This document shows positions 52,022 through 60,691 of a DNA stretch of 64,000 bases, piece by piece (position 1 is the first letter of the stretch; each line of letters opens with the position of its first letter). A program made the position numbers and the translations under genes. The notes beneath the pieces were generated by a model. That model saw only the letters and a program-made list of their open reading frames with translations. It was not told where the DNA came from and did no database searches. The stretch comes from Levilactobacillus acidifarinae DSM 19394 = JCM 15949 (lineage in GTDB: Bacteria > Bacillota > Bacilli > Lactobacillales > Lactobacillaceae), in the NCBI RefSeq assembly GCF_001434835.1, contig NZ_AZDV01000026.1, positions 338,073 through 402,072 of the forward strand, in the 5' to 3' direction.

Positions 52022-53317
52022 ATGCAATCACGTTTAGCTAAATCATTATACCTGGGCTTAGCCGCTTTGAGTTTCGGAGCTGTTGCTTCAGTTTCGACCA
52101 CGGCCAGCGCTAAGAGCAAGGCTTATGTAGTTTCCAATACGACGATGACGAGCGATCCAACTACTCGAAACGTCGCATTGACGGGGAGTAACGCAATCTA
52201 CACCAAGCCAGGAACCGCTGCTGGTGCCCGGGTTGTGGCTTCCAAGTATACGGCTGGTAACTTGGCGAACTCCAAAAATTCCGCCTACTACTTCCGGGCT
52301 TACCGGATCGTGAAGACCAACCGGGGGTCCATCTACTACAAGGTGGTGTCCATGAGTGGCCAATACCGTGGGTACATCTACGGTGGGAAGACCGCTAATG
52401 AATACGCTGGTGGGGTTCAAGCCGCCAACACCATGACCGACGCCAAATTACCAGCAACCACCACGGCCACGTTTGCTAACCCAGGAACCAAGAACGTTAC
52501 CTGGGCAGCGCCAAAGTACGCGCAATATAAGTCCACGAAGATGGTCAAGAGCACCGTGCCTTACGCTAAGGACACGCTAAAGATCACCAAGGCCGCCACT
52601 AAGACCCGCGAAGGCTGGTTGTACTACTACGTGGAAGACGCCCAAAACCCTAACGTTAACGGGTGGATCTACGCGGATGCCTTGAAGATTGCCGACGCCA
52701 ACACCATCGATGCCAAGGACGGTATCACGTTGAACTTCGTCGACAAAGCCACTGGTTCCGCCATTTCTAGCAAGGTCGTAGCGATGCCTAAGGGGACCAC
52801 TAACTCGGTCACCAACTACCAAGCGATTCAATTAGCCAACGCCAATATCCCAGCCGGCTACACTTACTCCCTCATGGGGTCAAGTTCGACGGTTGCTAAG
52901 GGCGGTTCCATCGTGGTTTACTTGATCAAGAACCCAACCAAGCTGATGAACATGACGGCCAAGGTCTACAATGCCGATGCCCCAGCTGATGCCCAAACTG
53001 TGCTGACTTCTGCCTGGAATTCAACGGCCAATCAAGATGCTTTAAAGAAGGATGACTTCTTTAGCCCAACTGAAGGCGCCATTGTGAAGGGAACCGATAT
53101 TGACGCTCACCTGGCTAAGGCTAACTTGAAGGAATTCGTTGTTAAGACGGTCCCAACGGCCGACAACCTGGGTTCAGTTGCTTACCAGTTTAAGCTGGAA
53201 ACACCCGTTGATACGGTGGCTAGTTCCAAGACCACGACCAGCATCTTCTACTCGGCAACTAAGGGAACGGTTAAGGCTTCCGTCAACAACGGGGCTTTCG
53301 TTCCTGATGCCAAGTAA
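52022..53317 (+). CDS. S-layer protein precursor, L. brevis SlpA type
   Basis: The 431-residue exported protein has a 30-residue signal peptide (RLAKSLYLGLAALSFGAVASVSTTASA). The mature N-terminal wall-binding part carries the brevis-type repeats (NVALTGSNAIYTKPGTAAGA, YFRAYRIVKTNRGSIYYKVV, GQYRGYIYGGKT) that bind neutral wall polysaccharide; the C-terminal part is strand-rich and self-assembles into the surface lattice. Codon use is strongly biased (AAC, GGT, AAG), as for a very highly expressed gene. RBS AAGGGGAG. A terminator follows at 53378. Confidence 0.93.
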   Translation: MQSRLAKSLYLGLAALSFGAVASVSTTASAKSKAYVVSNTTMTSDPTTRNVALTGSNAIYTKPGTAAGARVVASKYTAGNLANSKNSAYYFRAYRIVKTNRGSIYYKVVSMSGQYRGYIYGGKTANEYAGGVQAANTMTDAKLPATTTATFANPGTKNVTWAAPKYAQYKSTKMVKSTVPYAKDTLKITKAATKTREGWLYYYVEDAQNPNVNGWIYADALKIADANTIDAKDGITLNFVDKATGSAISSKVVAMPKGTTNSVTNYQAIQLANANIPAGYTYSLMGSSSTVAKGGSIVVYLIKNPTKLMNMTAKVYNADAPADAQTVLTSAWNSTANQDALKKDDFFSPTEGAIVKGTDIDAHLAKANLKEFVVKTVPTADNLGSVAYQFKLETPVDTVASSKTTTSIFYSATKGTVKASVNNGAFVPDAK

Positions 53318-53377
53318 GCTGATCTTAAACAAACTTAATTAAAAAATATCGGCTTTTTATCAACCGGTGTTGATGGG

Positions 53378-53411
53378 GGACTCAATTCATTGACGAATTG
53401 AGTCCTTTTTT
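53378..53411 (+). terminator. Terminator of the S-layer gene
   Basis: GGACTCAATTC (53378-53388) pairs with GAATTGAGTCC (53395-53405), followed by TTTTTT. Confidence 0.93.
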
Positions 53412-54924
53412 CGACCTTTGATTTTGAATTCAGTCCGAAGTCGAGAAGGGAAGTGCTCTCGAGTAGCTGTTTGATATTGAAAATTTAAATCCATATGAAA
53501 AGTAGACAGAAAGAGTAGGGACTTTGGTTAAGGGAAATTTCTACACAAATCGACTAAAATTCGAATATTTTTATTTCTTCGCGTTTACATGCTTGCGCCA
53601 GTAGAGGTAGGTAAAGGAAGCTCAAAAAGAAAGGTGATTTAAAAAGGTCTTCAGTTATGAACGGTCATAACTTTGCTTTCCTTGAACAAAAAATTCAATT
53701 TTTCAAGTAAAGACTAGTCTTATTTATTAGTGTCTTTAAAATTCATATTTTAATGAAAGTAGTCGTGAAGAACTTACCACCGGCTGTACGGTGGCCCCGA
53801 ATGAACTAGTTTCTGAATGGCATCAGCACGCGACCAATCATGGTTAGCTTAATCCGATGTTTGGTGCAATCTTGTTAGTTGTTGAATGTGCTTCTATCGC
53901 TGTTTTGACAGTGTTTATAGCTTGTCATGGTTGCAAAAACTAACAACTTTCTACCATAAATATGATATGTCATTTAACTGGATGAGCCATAGCTGACCAT
54001 CAAGCCAATTATAAGTACTAGTTTTAAGTGATTTAGTCCGGTTTAAAGTTTACTTCAGCACCAATTTAATAAACGACCGACTTACTAATTTTAGCCTGAC
54101 TGGCTGTTCACACAATCGACAATGTCACAACAACAACTAGTATCCTTAACACTGACTAGCACTCATGGATTCGTATTCACCAGGATGGCTGGTACAACAA
54201 CTACTGCAAACCCAGTCAACACAGCGTTTCGATCAGTTTCCATAACAGACGTTGATCCTGACGACACGTTCGCATGTTAGATGGGTAGTTCTGCACCTAA
54301 ATGCGTTCAGCAACGCCTAAGATTTTAATTGGCCTTAATGACTACTGACGGATTGGAGCCGGTGACCCAATCACGTGGTCCGACTTGTCACGTACGTTAG
54401 CCAAGCAGAATTAGAATTTTGCAACGACCTAACTGCAATATAAAATAATGACTGCTAACATGAAAAGTCAGTTGCACTTAGTCAAAGTAAAAAACAGTTG
54501 GAATCATCGCAAGAGGGATGACCCTAAATCAAGGCCTAAATTAACTTTCTTTTTCTACTTTACATAATATATATTATCAAAAGTAGAGTCTAAACCTAAA
54601 AATCAACCGTTATTTCTCCATTCTCAGCTAAGTTTGCCTTAACGCATCCGATGACCTAATTAGTTGCTAAGTTTGCTTTTAATGATTACCACTCCTTGCC
54701 AACCAAAATCCATTTGCAGCATCACTAACGATTTTATCGAACTCACACAGCTAGTTGAGTTGATTCTTAAACGCCGACTGCAACTTAACTAGTAAATTCA
54801 GGACGCGTTTCCTAATCATCCCAACTAATCAGTTTAGTAACTACTAAGACCTCAACTTCAGATCCGCTCATTAAGACCAACGCGCCTGATTAGCATTTTA
54901 GGCACCGTTGACTAAAATGCTAAT
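53412..54924. other. 1.5 kb gene-free AT-rich region
   Basis: No frame longer than about 60 codons is open on either strand and I recognise no protein fragment, RNA gene or repeat array. The GC content is well below that of the flanks. Small features seen: CCACCG/CGGTGG hairpin near 53780, many copies of ACTAG-like hexamers, and a perfect 13-bp inverted repeat ATTAGCATTTTAG...CTAAAATGCTAAT (54889-54901/54912-54924). It could be decayed coding sequence, a long regulatory or noncoding RNA region, or a remnant of a transferred element. Confidence 0.5.
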
Positions 54925-54963
54925 AAAAAAGCCGTGGTCAGCTCAACACTGGCCCACGGCTTT
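54925..54963 (-). terminator. Terminator of the msrB-msrA-NUDIX operon
   Basis: On the minus strand AAAGCCGTGG (from 54963) pairs with CCACGGCTTT, followed by a T run (54930-54925). Confidence 0.9.
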
Positions 54964-55417
54964 AACGTGACGCTTTAAAATCACTGAGTTCTAACTCGTT
55001 TAAAATCCGCCGGGTAATTGGCGTTAGGTCCGTTGGCAATTGCTGCCAATCAAATAAGCGAACCTCACTGGTTTCATTGCTAACTCTCGGTTGGCCAATA
55101 GCCTGTAGCGCGTACGTCGCCGTGACCGAGTCAATCTGATCACCGTTGGGATACTGATACTGCATGTGCGGTCCACTGGTTACGCCCAGCAATTTTGGTT
55201 GCTGACCAATCAGACCGGTTTCTTCACGTAGCTCCCGTTGAGCGGTCGTCGCCAGGCTCTCGTTGAGTTCCTTCGAACCGGCCGGCAAGCCCCAAAGCCC
55301 GTTATCGCGCCGTTTAACCAGTAATAATTGGCCCGTTTGGACCACGAGTGCCGCCTCGCCAACCACAATTAACGGGCGCGCGCCCACCGTTTGCCGCAAA
55401 TCTAAGACGTACCCCAT
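54962..55417 (-). CDS. NUDIX hydrolase
   Basis: The 151-residue pyrophosphohydrolase carries a complete Nudix box G-x5-E-x7-REL-REE-x-GL (PAGSKELNESLATTAQ then RELREETGLIG), so it is probably active on a nucleoside diphosphate linked to another moiety. The N-terminal strand and the C-terminal DWQQLPTDLTPI region fit the family. It lies 36 bases after msrA in the same direction, so it may act in the oxidative-damage operon, for example by removing damaged nucleotides. Confidence 0.9.
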   Translation of the reverse strand: MGYVLDLRQTVGARPLIVVGEAALVVQTGQLLLVKRRDNGLWGLPAGSKELNESLATTAQRELREETGLIGQQPKLLGVTSGPHMQYQYPNGDQIDSVTATYALQAIGQPRVSNETSEVRLFDWQQLPTDLTPITRRILNELELSDFKASR

Positions 55418-55453
55418 CTGCCATCACCATCCTTAAGTCTAGTGTAGCAGACT

Positions 55454-55981
55454 TTAATGCCAATTTTGCCGAATAAATGCCTCGCGACCACCCATTTCTT
55501 CAATCTGATAGCGCAGCGGATTGCGTCGGTAAAAGTCTTGGTGTTCGTCCTCCGCCGGGTAGAATGGTTGTGCCGCCTCAATCTGGGTCACGATGGGCGC
55601 GTCGAATTGGCCACTCGCCGCCAACCGGGTCTTAGAGGCTTCCGCCGCCTGGCGTTGGGCCGGACTGTTGACGTAGATCACCGGACGATAACTATCGCCA
55701 CGGTCCTGAAATTGCCCACTTGCGTCGGTGGGATCGGTCTGGCGCCAGTAAATCTCCACCAATTGTGCGTAACTGATAATCTGCGGATTAAACGTCACTT
55801 TAACGGCCTCCGTATGGCCCGTGGTGTGCGTCGCTACCTGGGCGTACGTGGGATTGACCGTATGCCCACCGGTATAACCCGAAACGACCGACTCGATGCC
55901 GGGTTGGGTATCGAACGGTTTAACCATACACCAGAAACACCCACCAGCAAAAATAGCCGTTTCCACAGTTGTTTTAGTCAC
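55454..55981 (-). CDS. msrA: Peptide-methionine (S)-S-oxide reductase MsrA
   Basis: The 175-residue enzyme repairs methionine-S-sulfoxide in proteins. The catalytic motif GGCFWCM lies close to the N-terminus; [21 protein letters not shown] and [13 protein letters not shown] are the conserved substrate-site elements. The start is the GTG at 55981, behind AAGGAGG inside the end of msrB; the gene overlaps msrB by eight bases. The longer frame upstream to 56026 is only the msrB shadow. Confidence 0.93.
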   Translation of the reverse strand: MTKTTVETAIFAGGCFWCMVKPFDTQPGIESVVSGYTGGHTVNPTYAQVATHTTGHTEAVKVTFNPQIISYAQLVEIYWRQTDPTDASGQFQDRGDSYRPVIYVNSPAQRQAAEASKTRLAASGQFDAPIVTQIEAAQPFYPAEDEHQDFYRRNPLRYQIEEMGGREAFIRQNWH

Positions 55982-56441
55982 GGTGCGCACCTCCTTGGGT
56001 CGCAAAGAGTTGGGCAAAGTCGCCATACCCCGCGGTCGTTAGCTGATCCGCCGGGATAAACCGCAAGGCGGCCGAATTAATGCAGTAGCGTAAGCCCCCC
56101 TGAGCTGCCGGGCCATCGGTAAAGACGTGCCCCAGATGGGAGTTTGCCTCGCGACTAATAACCTCCTGGCGCACCATCCCAAACGAATGGTCCGTGTGCT
56201 CTACCACGTTTTGGGGGTCGATGGGTTGGGTAAAGGCCGGCCAACCACACCCCGAGTCATACTTCGCCGTCGAACTAAAGAGTGGTTGCCCGCTGACCAC
56301 GTCGACATAGATACCGGGTTCGAAGAACTGATCGTATTTCCCCGTAAACGCGGGCTCGGTGGCCGCATGTTGGGTGACCGCGTATTCTTCGGTCGTCAAC
56401 CGTTGTTTTAGGGCCGCCGTTGGTTTTACTTGTTTAGTCAT
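55974..56441 (-). CDS. msrB: Peptide-methionine (R)-S-oxide reductase MsrB
   Basis: The 155-residue enzyme reduces methionine-R-sulfoxide. Conserved elements: [41 protein letters not shown] and the catalytic Cys in [12 protein letters not shown]. The zinc-binding CxxC pairs of some MsrB forms are absent. It starts with ATG behind AGGAGGGG and is the first gene of the msrB-msrA-NUDIX operon. Confidence 0.93.
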   Translation of the reverse strand: MTKQVKPTAALKQRLTTEEYAVTQHAATEPAFTGKYDQFFEPGIYVDVVSGQPLFSSTAKYDSGCGWPAFTQPIDPQNVVEHTDHSFGMVRQEVISREANSHLGHVFTDGPAAQGGLRYCINSAALRFIPADQLTTAGYGDFAQLFATQGGAHRD

Positions 56442-56543
56442 TAGAATCCCCTCCTAATCAATTGCACACAACTAATTAGTGCTATTTCTAGTGTACGGCT
56501 TTGGCCCTAAATAGCAACTATTTGCACCGCCTGATTGCCGACT

Positions 56544-56577
56544 AAAAAATGCTCGGTCGTAAGACCAAGCATTTTTT
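56544..56577. terminator. Bidirectional terminator
   Basis: AAAAAATGCT-C-GGTC (56544-56558) pairs with GACC-A-AGCATTTTTT (56563-56577). It ends the metalloprotease gene on the minus strand. Confidence 0.9.
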
Positions 56578-56579
56578 AG

Positions 56580-57152
56580 CTAATCGGATTCCCCAGCTGG
56601 GGTGTGATAACGTTCTTCTACGCCCAAAACATCCACCTTTTGGATTCCGACGGACCGGTCACGGTAATACATGACACTGTCCTTAGACGGGTTATGATTT
56701 AAGCCCATCGCGTGGCCCAACTCGTGTTCGGCCACGTGTTCGTCATCCGCACGCGAATAACCAAAGGCGTGCATGAGTTCGGGGTTCAGCGTACTGGTGA
56801 CCGTCGTTAAATCGTTATTCTTCGCCCAGTACTGCGTTACCCCAACGTTGTCACCCATCATGGCGGCCTGTTGGCGAGAATCTGTGTCTAGTTTGATTTG
56901 CGCGTGGCGTTTCGTCCCGGCTTCGAATTTAAACGCCCCGGTCTGATTCCAAGCTTGAATAGCCTCCTGCCAAATTCTGCGGTAATAAGCGGACTTCGTG
57001 GTAATCACGTAGGTGGCGTGATCGTGAGCAAATCGTTGGGCACCAAATGGTGTGACGGTCGCGGCCGCAGCACTGGTTACGCTAGGTCCGCCCCATAATC
57101 CTAATGACACAACAAAGACAGCTAAAGTTTTTAGCCAAGTCATCTTACGCAT
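56580..57152 (-). CDS. Secreted matrixin-like zinc metalloprotease (M10 type)
   Basis: The 190-residue protein has a signal peptide (MTWLKTLAVFVVSLGLWGGPSVTSAAA) and the zinc motif HELGHAMGLNH (HExxHxxGxxH), followed by a Met-turn SVMYYRD: hallmarks of metzincins. No prodomain with a cysteine switch is evident. It probably acts on or outside the cell wall; the target is unknown. The ATG at 57152 follows GAGGGAG, so the open frame to 57206 is not used. Confidence 0.88.
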   Translation of the reverse strand: MRKMTWLKTLAVFVVSLGLWGGPSVTSAAAATVTPFGAQRFAHDHATYVITTKSAYYRRIWQEAIQAWNQTGAFKFEAGTKRHAQIKLDTDSRQQAAMMGDNVGVTQYWAKNNDLTTVTSTLNPELMHAFGYSRADDEHVAEHELGHAMGLNHNPSKDSVMYYRDRSVGIQKVDVLGVEERYHTPAGESD

Positions 57153-57280
57153 GACAACTCCCTCTTTCGTGCAAGGGGTTCTCCTGCGGCTACCATCACC
57201 CCCCATTGTAGCCGGTATTCCGAACGAGTAAATTTGGAATCGTGTTCATTTGGAACAACGGAAACGTCATGCACACAACC

Positions 57281-57338
57281 AAAAGTGTTGATTATTTTCG
57301 TCAACGTCGACAAAAGTGTTGACAGATATAATCAACAA
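57281..57338 (+). promoter_or_regulatory. Promoter region with two GTTGA/TCAAC inverted repeats
   Basis: Two AAAAGTGTTGA direct repeats each start an inverted repeat: GTTGA...TCAAC around 57287-57305 and 57318-57336. TATAAT (57327-57332) lies inside the second, so a bound regulator would block the promoter of the DUF2087 cassette. The HTH protein encoded next is a candidate. Confidence 0.6.
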
Positions 57339-57371
57339 CTGTAAACTCAGTTCCATTGGGAGGGATGTCTC

Positions 57372-58100
57372 ATGGATTTAACCAAACTGACCTTAACGGA
57401 TTTACAACACGGCTGGACGCTGGTTGACCGGCAGCCGACGTGTCTGTACTGCGGGAAAAACTGGCCGGAAAACACCGCTCCGGCGACGTTGCAAGCCCAT
57501 TTAGCCCAGGTTCACGGCGGGGCGATTGCGGCATTGATTGATCTAGATAGCCGGTATAATACCCTGACCGCCAAGCAACGCGACCTGTTAAAGGCGTTTG
57601 CTACGGGCATTAAAGACCGCGATTTAGCGGAACAGACCGGGGTGACCGCCGCCACCATTCGTCACCAAAAATTCACGTTTCGGGAGAAGGCCAAGCAAGC
57701 CAAGCTGTACCTGGCGACCTACCAGGCCGTTTTCGCCCAAGAAGATCCCCATGAGCGATTACTAGACGTCCCGCAGCATCCCCGCGACCCCGACGATCGG
57801 TGGTTGATCACCGAAGACGAAGCCGCCAAAACCCTACAGCGCTACTTTGACTTTACCCATGACCCGGTCCAGCTCAAACGCTGGCCCAAAAAACAAAAAG
57901 CCGTCATCGTCGTTTTAACCCGGATTATCGCCGAAATTCCGACTCACCAGCAGTTTACCGAACCCCAGATCAACGCCTACCTCCGGCCCATCTATTTTGA
58001 TTACACCATGGTGCGGCGCTTCCTGATCGAATATCACTTTTTACAACGCACACCGGACGGTACCGCGTATTGGCGGACCGTTCCCAACCGAAAGGATTAA
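57372..58100 (+). CDS. HTH regulator with C-terminal DUF2087 domain
   Basis: The 242-residue protein has an N-terminal zinc-finger-like CLYCGKNWP...HLAQVH, a LuxR-like HTH (LTAKQRDLLKAFATGIKDRDLAEQTGVTAATIRHQKF, ~65-105), and a C-terminal DUF2087 domain (FTEPQINAYLRPIYFDYTMVRRFLIEYHFLQRTPDGTAYW). DUF2087 proteins are annotated as transcription regulators. It is the first gene of a four-gene cassette. Confidence 0.85.
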   Translation: MDLTKLTLTDLQHGWTLVDRQPTCLYCGKNWPENTAPATLQAHLAQVHGGAIAALIDLDSRYNTLTAKQRDLLKAFATGIKDRDLAEQTGVTAATIRHQKFTFREKAKQAKLYLATYQAVFAQEDPHERLLDVPQHPRDPDDRWLITEDEAAKTLQRYFDFTHDPVQLKRWPKKQKAVIVVLTRIIAEIPTHQQFTEPQINAYLRPIYFDYTMVRRFLIEYHFLQRTPDGTAYWRTVPNRKD

Positions 58101-58102
58101 TC

Positions 58103-58345
58103 ATGACCGACTTACATTTAACCCGCTTACCCCGTAAGCAAAAACGCCTGCTCGCCACGCTGGAACGCGTTATGGGCACCATCCCTGGGGACCAACGCTT
58201 CACCGAGCCCCAAATCAACGACTATCTGCGTCCCATTTACGCCGACTACGCGATGCTACGGCGACTCCTGATCGACTATCACTTTTTAGCCCGGACACCG
58301 GACGGCACCGCCTACTGGCGCGTTGCCCCAGAAAGGACCGTTTAA
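58103..58345 (+). CDS. Stand-alone DUF2087 protein
   Basis: The 80-residue protein is nearly a copy of the C-terminal domain of the preceding gene: FTEPQINDYLRPIYADYAMLRRLLIDYHFLARTPDGTAYWR versus FTEPQINAYLRPIYFDYTMVRRFLIEYHFLQRTPDGTAYWR. The gene starts two bases after the preceding stop with AAAGGATT as ribosome site. It is clearly a tandem partial duplication of the DUF2087 domain. Confidence 0.85.
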   Translation: MTDLHLTRLPRKQKRLLATLERVMGTIPGDQRFTEPQINDYLRPIYADYAMLRRLLIDYHFLARTPDGTAYWRVAPERTV

Positions 58346-58346
58346 C

Positions 58347-58727
58347 ATGAACGACCAACAGAAACAAAAGTTACGGGCCGCATACAAGTTTGCGCCGACT
58401 TATTACGGTGTCATCCAGATTGAAAACACCCGCAACCACAAAATATTCATCGATACCGTTGCGAACCTCCACAACCGTTGGGGCTACTATCAACTGAACC
58501 TTAACCAGAACTTTTATCACGGGACGCCGTTACAAGCCGATTGGTTAAAGGATGGTGCCGACGCATTTACCTACACGGTGCTCTGGAAGGCCGATGCGGC
58601 CGACGTGGTGAACATGCGCCAAACGTTAAAGACGTTACAGGACAAATGGCTCCGTAAGCTGACTCCGTTTGACGACAAGGGCTATAATCACCGGCCCTTA
58701 CGGTGGGCGTACGACGACCAAGACTAG
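58347..58727 (+). CDS. GIY-YIG-like nuclease family protein
   Basis: The 126-residue protein has APTYYGVIQIENTRNHKIFIDTVANLHNRW, matching the short lactobacillus GIY-YIG proteins (first strand YGV instead of GIY; second strand KIFI; Asn-Arg as the catalytic Arg position). The remainder includes ADAFTYTVLWKA and the C-terminal YNHRPLRW. The catalytic signature is degenerate, so activity is unsure. It starts two bases after the DUF2087 gene. Confidence 0.65.
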   Translation: MNDQQKQKLRAAYKFAPTYYGVIQIENTRNHKIFIDTVANLHNRWGYYQLNLNQNFYHGTPLQADWLKDGADAFTYTVLWKADAADVVNMRQTLKTLQDKWLRKLTPFDDKGYNHRPLRWAYDDQD

Positions 58728-58739
58728 GAGGAAAAAACC

Positions 58740-59407
58740 ATGCCAACCCTAAACACACACTTTACCCCGATTGAAATGGCCACTTGGCCCCGCCGAGAAT
58801 ACTTCTACTACTTTACGAAGCTGGCGCCCATGGGCTTTACCGTGACCGTCACCCTGGACATTACCGCCACGTTAGCCTGGAGTCGGACCCACCACGTGAA
58901 ATTTAACGCCGTCTACCTCTACCTGGTCAGCCGGGTGCTCACCCAGCATCCGGAGTTCCGGGTGGTCCGTGAGCCCGAATCCGAACAACTGGTCACCTAC
59001 GACGTCTTGCATCCCTCGTACACCGTGATCCACCCCGACCACACGATTTCAAACTTATGGACGGCCTATGATCCGGACTTCGCCACCTTCTACCAGAATT
59101 ACCTGACCGATCTTAAACAGTACGGTGACATCCCCGGGCCAATGCCTAAGGCGCCACAGTCTCCGAACCTCTTTACCATCGGGAGCTTGCCCTGGTTAGA
59201 CTTTACCAGCTACACCCCCTACCCTTTACGCCCCTGACCACCTATACGCCCGTTTTTCAGGCGGGTAAGTTTACTGATCACGGTGGTCAGACCACGTTGC
59301 CGTTATCACTAACCGTCCACCACGCCGTGAGTGATGGTTACCAGGCCAGTGCCCTGTTAAACGAGTTACAAACGGCTTTTCAGCAACCCGCAACCAATTT
59401 AGCGTAA
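58740..59407 (+). pseudogene. Chloramphenicol-acetyltransferase-like protein, frameshifted
   Basis: The first frame (FTPIEMATWPRREYFYYFTKLAPMGFTVTVTLDIT... LPWLDFTSYTPYPL) is the N-terminal half of a type-A CAT-like acetyltransferase and stops at 59237. The rest (TTYTPVFQAGKFTDHGGQTTLPLSL and the catalytic VHHAVSDGY) continues in the -1 frame to TAA at 59405-59407. One base is missing near the CGCCCC at about 59228-59233. If repaired the protein has 222 residues. The catalytic HHxxxDG motif lies in the second frame, so the product as read is inactive. Confidence 0.85.
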
Positions 59408-59409
59408 TT

Positions 59410-59457
59410 AAAAGCGCGTGACTTCCCCTGTTAGAGCAGAGTAAGCCACGCGCTTTT
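59410..59457. terminator. Bidirectional terminator
   Basis: AAAAGCGCGTG (59410-59420) pairs with CACGCGCTTTT (59447-59457). It lies between the CAT-like relic and the convergent MFS gene. Confidence 0.88.
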
Positions 59458-59460
59458 GAG

Positions 59461-60663
59461 TTATTTTGAGACGACCGTTCGCACGGTCACCGGACCAAAG
59501 AGTTTGTGGTACCGCACCGTGATGAGGGTCGCGGCGATGACCCCCATGAAGGCCAATCCCACATCCAGTAGCATGACGTTGGCGAGATTGGTCGCCAGCG
59601 CTCCGGCAATCAAATTAACGGTAAAGCTGGCCACGGAGGCCGCGGTCGTGACAATTCCGGTGACGGTCCCTTTCCCGTTCGGAAAGAAACTCGCCATGAC
59701 CGTTAGTCCAATCTGAACCACGCCACCGGCGGCCGAAAAACCGATGACAAAGGCCATTAGGGTACTGATCACTGGGGTGGGAAAGAGGTAGAGCACCAAA
59801 AGGGAACTAAAGGACATCACCGTGTAGACGATTAAGAATTGAATATCACGGACGCCCCGGTGAGCCAGCCAAATGGTTAAAAAGACACAGGTTAAGGACC
59901 CCACACTATAATCGCTAATTAAGGCCCGAGCGCTGCCGTCACTCAAGCCTACAACGTCTTGACCGTACTTGGTCAACCAAATACTAGCGAGTAGGAAGAC
60001 CCCGTTAGCGGCGTAAGCAAAGACGGCAAATAACGTGCCATCCACCCACAACTTACCGACGGTGGGCTGGGGCCCAACTGCCGCAGTTGTTTTTCGCGTT
60101 GATTTAGCGGGGAACCGGGAAAACCGCCACAAAAAGAGCGTATCTCCAATTAGAATTCCGAGACAGAGTAGAAACGACCAGCCGTACCACCAATGTCGGG
60201 CGACCAAGAGGCTAATGATTAACGGTAACGTAAACTGGCCGATTGACGTAAAGGCCTTCAGGGTCACGTTGGCGGTCGATTGATGGTCCGGAAACATCTC
60301 CATTAAGGCCGGATAGGTCCCCGCATCTAAGGAAGCCCCACCCACCCCTAACAACGTGGCTAAGATAATGGCTCCCGTCAAAGAATGGCACACCAGTGCG
60401 CCCCCGAAGAAAACGATCAGTAACCCAGCGCCCAGTAAAATGAACAATCGCCGTCCCAAACGATCGGACAGGATGCCCGAGGCTAACGAAACTAGCATGC
60501 GGCCCAGCCCGACGGCCGAGATGACGACCGCCACTCCGCCCAGGGTCGTTTGCCACTGCCGAGCCAGGACGTCCATGTTCTGCGGCAGGATGATAATTGA
60601 CATCCCCACGATTAAGTAATTAAGGTACATGCCCAGGCTGGTGGGTAAGTAGTGATTTTCCAT
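59461..60663 (-). CDS. MFS transporter (12-helix), second of a tandem pair
   Basis: The 400-residue membrane protein begins MENHYLPTSLGMYLNYLIVGMSIIILPQNM and carries the loop motif SDRLGRRLFILLG and an ATLLGVGGASLDAGTYPALMEMFPDH segment. It is a close paralogue of the gene upstream (60692-61927): helix by helix the two align, e.g. FSAAGGVVQIGLTVMASFFPNGKGTVTG. The ATG at 60663 follows GGGAGGG. The substrate is unknown; the family resembles sugar-acid or aromatic-acid transporters. Confidence 0.85.
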   Translation of the reverse strand: MENHYLPTSLGMYLNYLIVGMSIIILPQNMDVLARQWQTTLGGVAVVISAVGLGRMLVSLASGILSDRLGRRLFILLGAGLLIVFFGGALVCHSLTGAIILATLLGVGGASLDAGTYPALMEMFPDHQSTANVTLKAFTSIGQFTLPLIISLLVARHWWYGWSFLLCLGILIGDTLFLWRFSRFPAKSTRKTTAAVGPQPTVGKLWVDGTLFAVFAYAANGVFLLASIWLTKYGQDVVGLSDGSARALISDYSVGSLTCVFLTIWLAHRGVRDIQFLIVYTVMSFSSLLVLYLFPTPVISTLMAFVIGFSAAGGVVQIGLTVMASFFPNGKGTVTGIVTTAASVASFTVNLIAGALATNLANVMLLDVGLAFMGVIAATLITVRYHKLFGPVTVRTVVSK

Positions 60664-60691
60664 GTAAACGCCCTCCCGACGTGTCGGTGAC

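Noticed and set aside
55457-56059. 200-codon plus-strand frame opposite msrA
   Set aside because: Antisense shadow of a clearly identified MsrA gene; no ribosome site.
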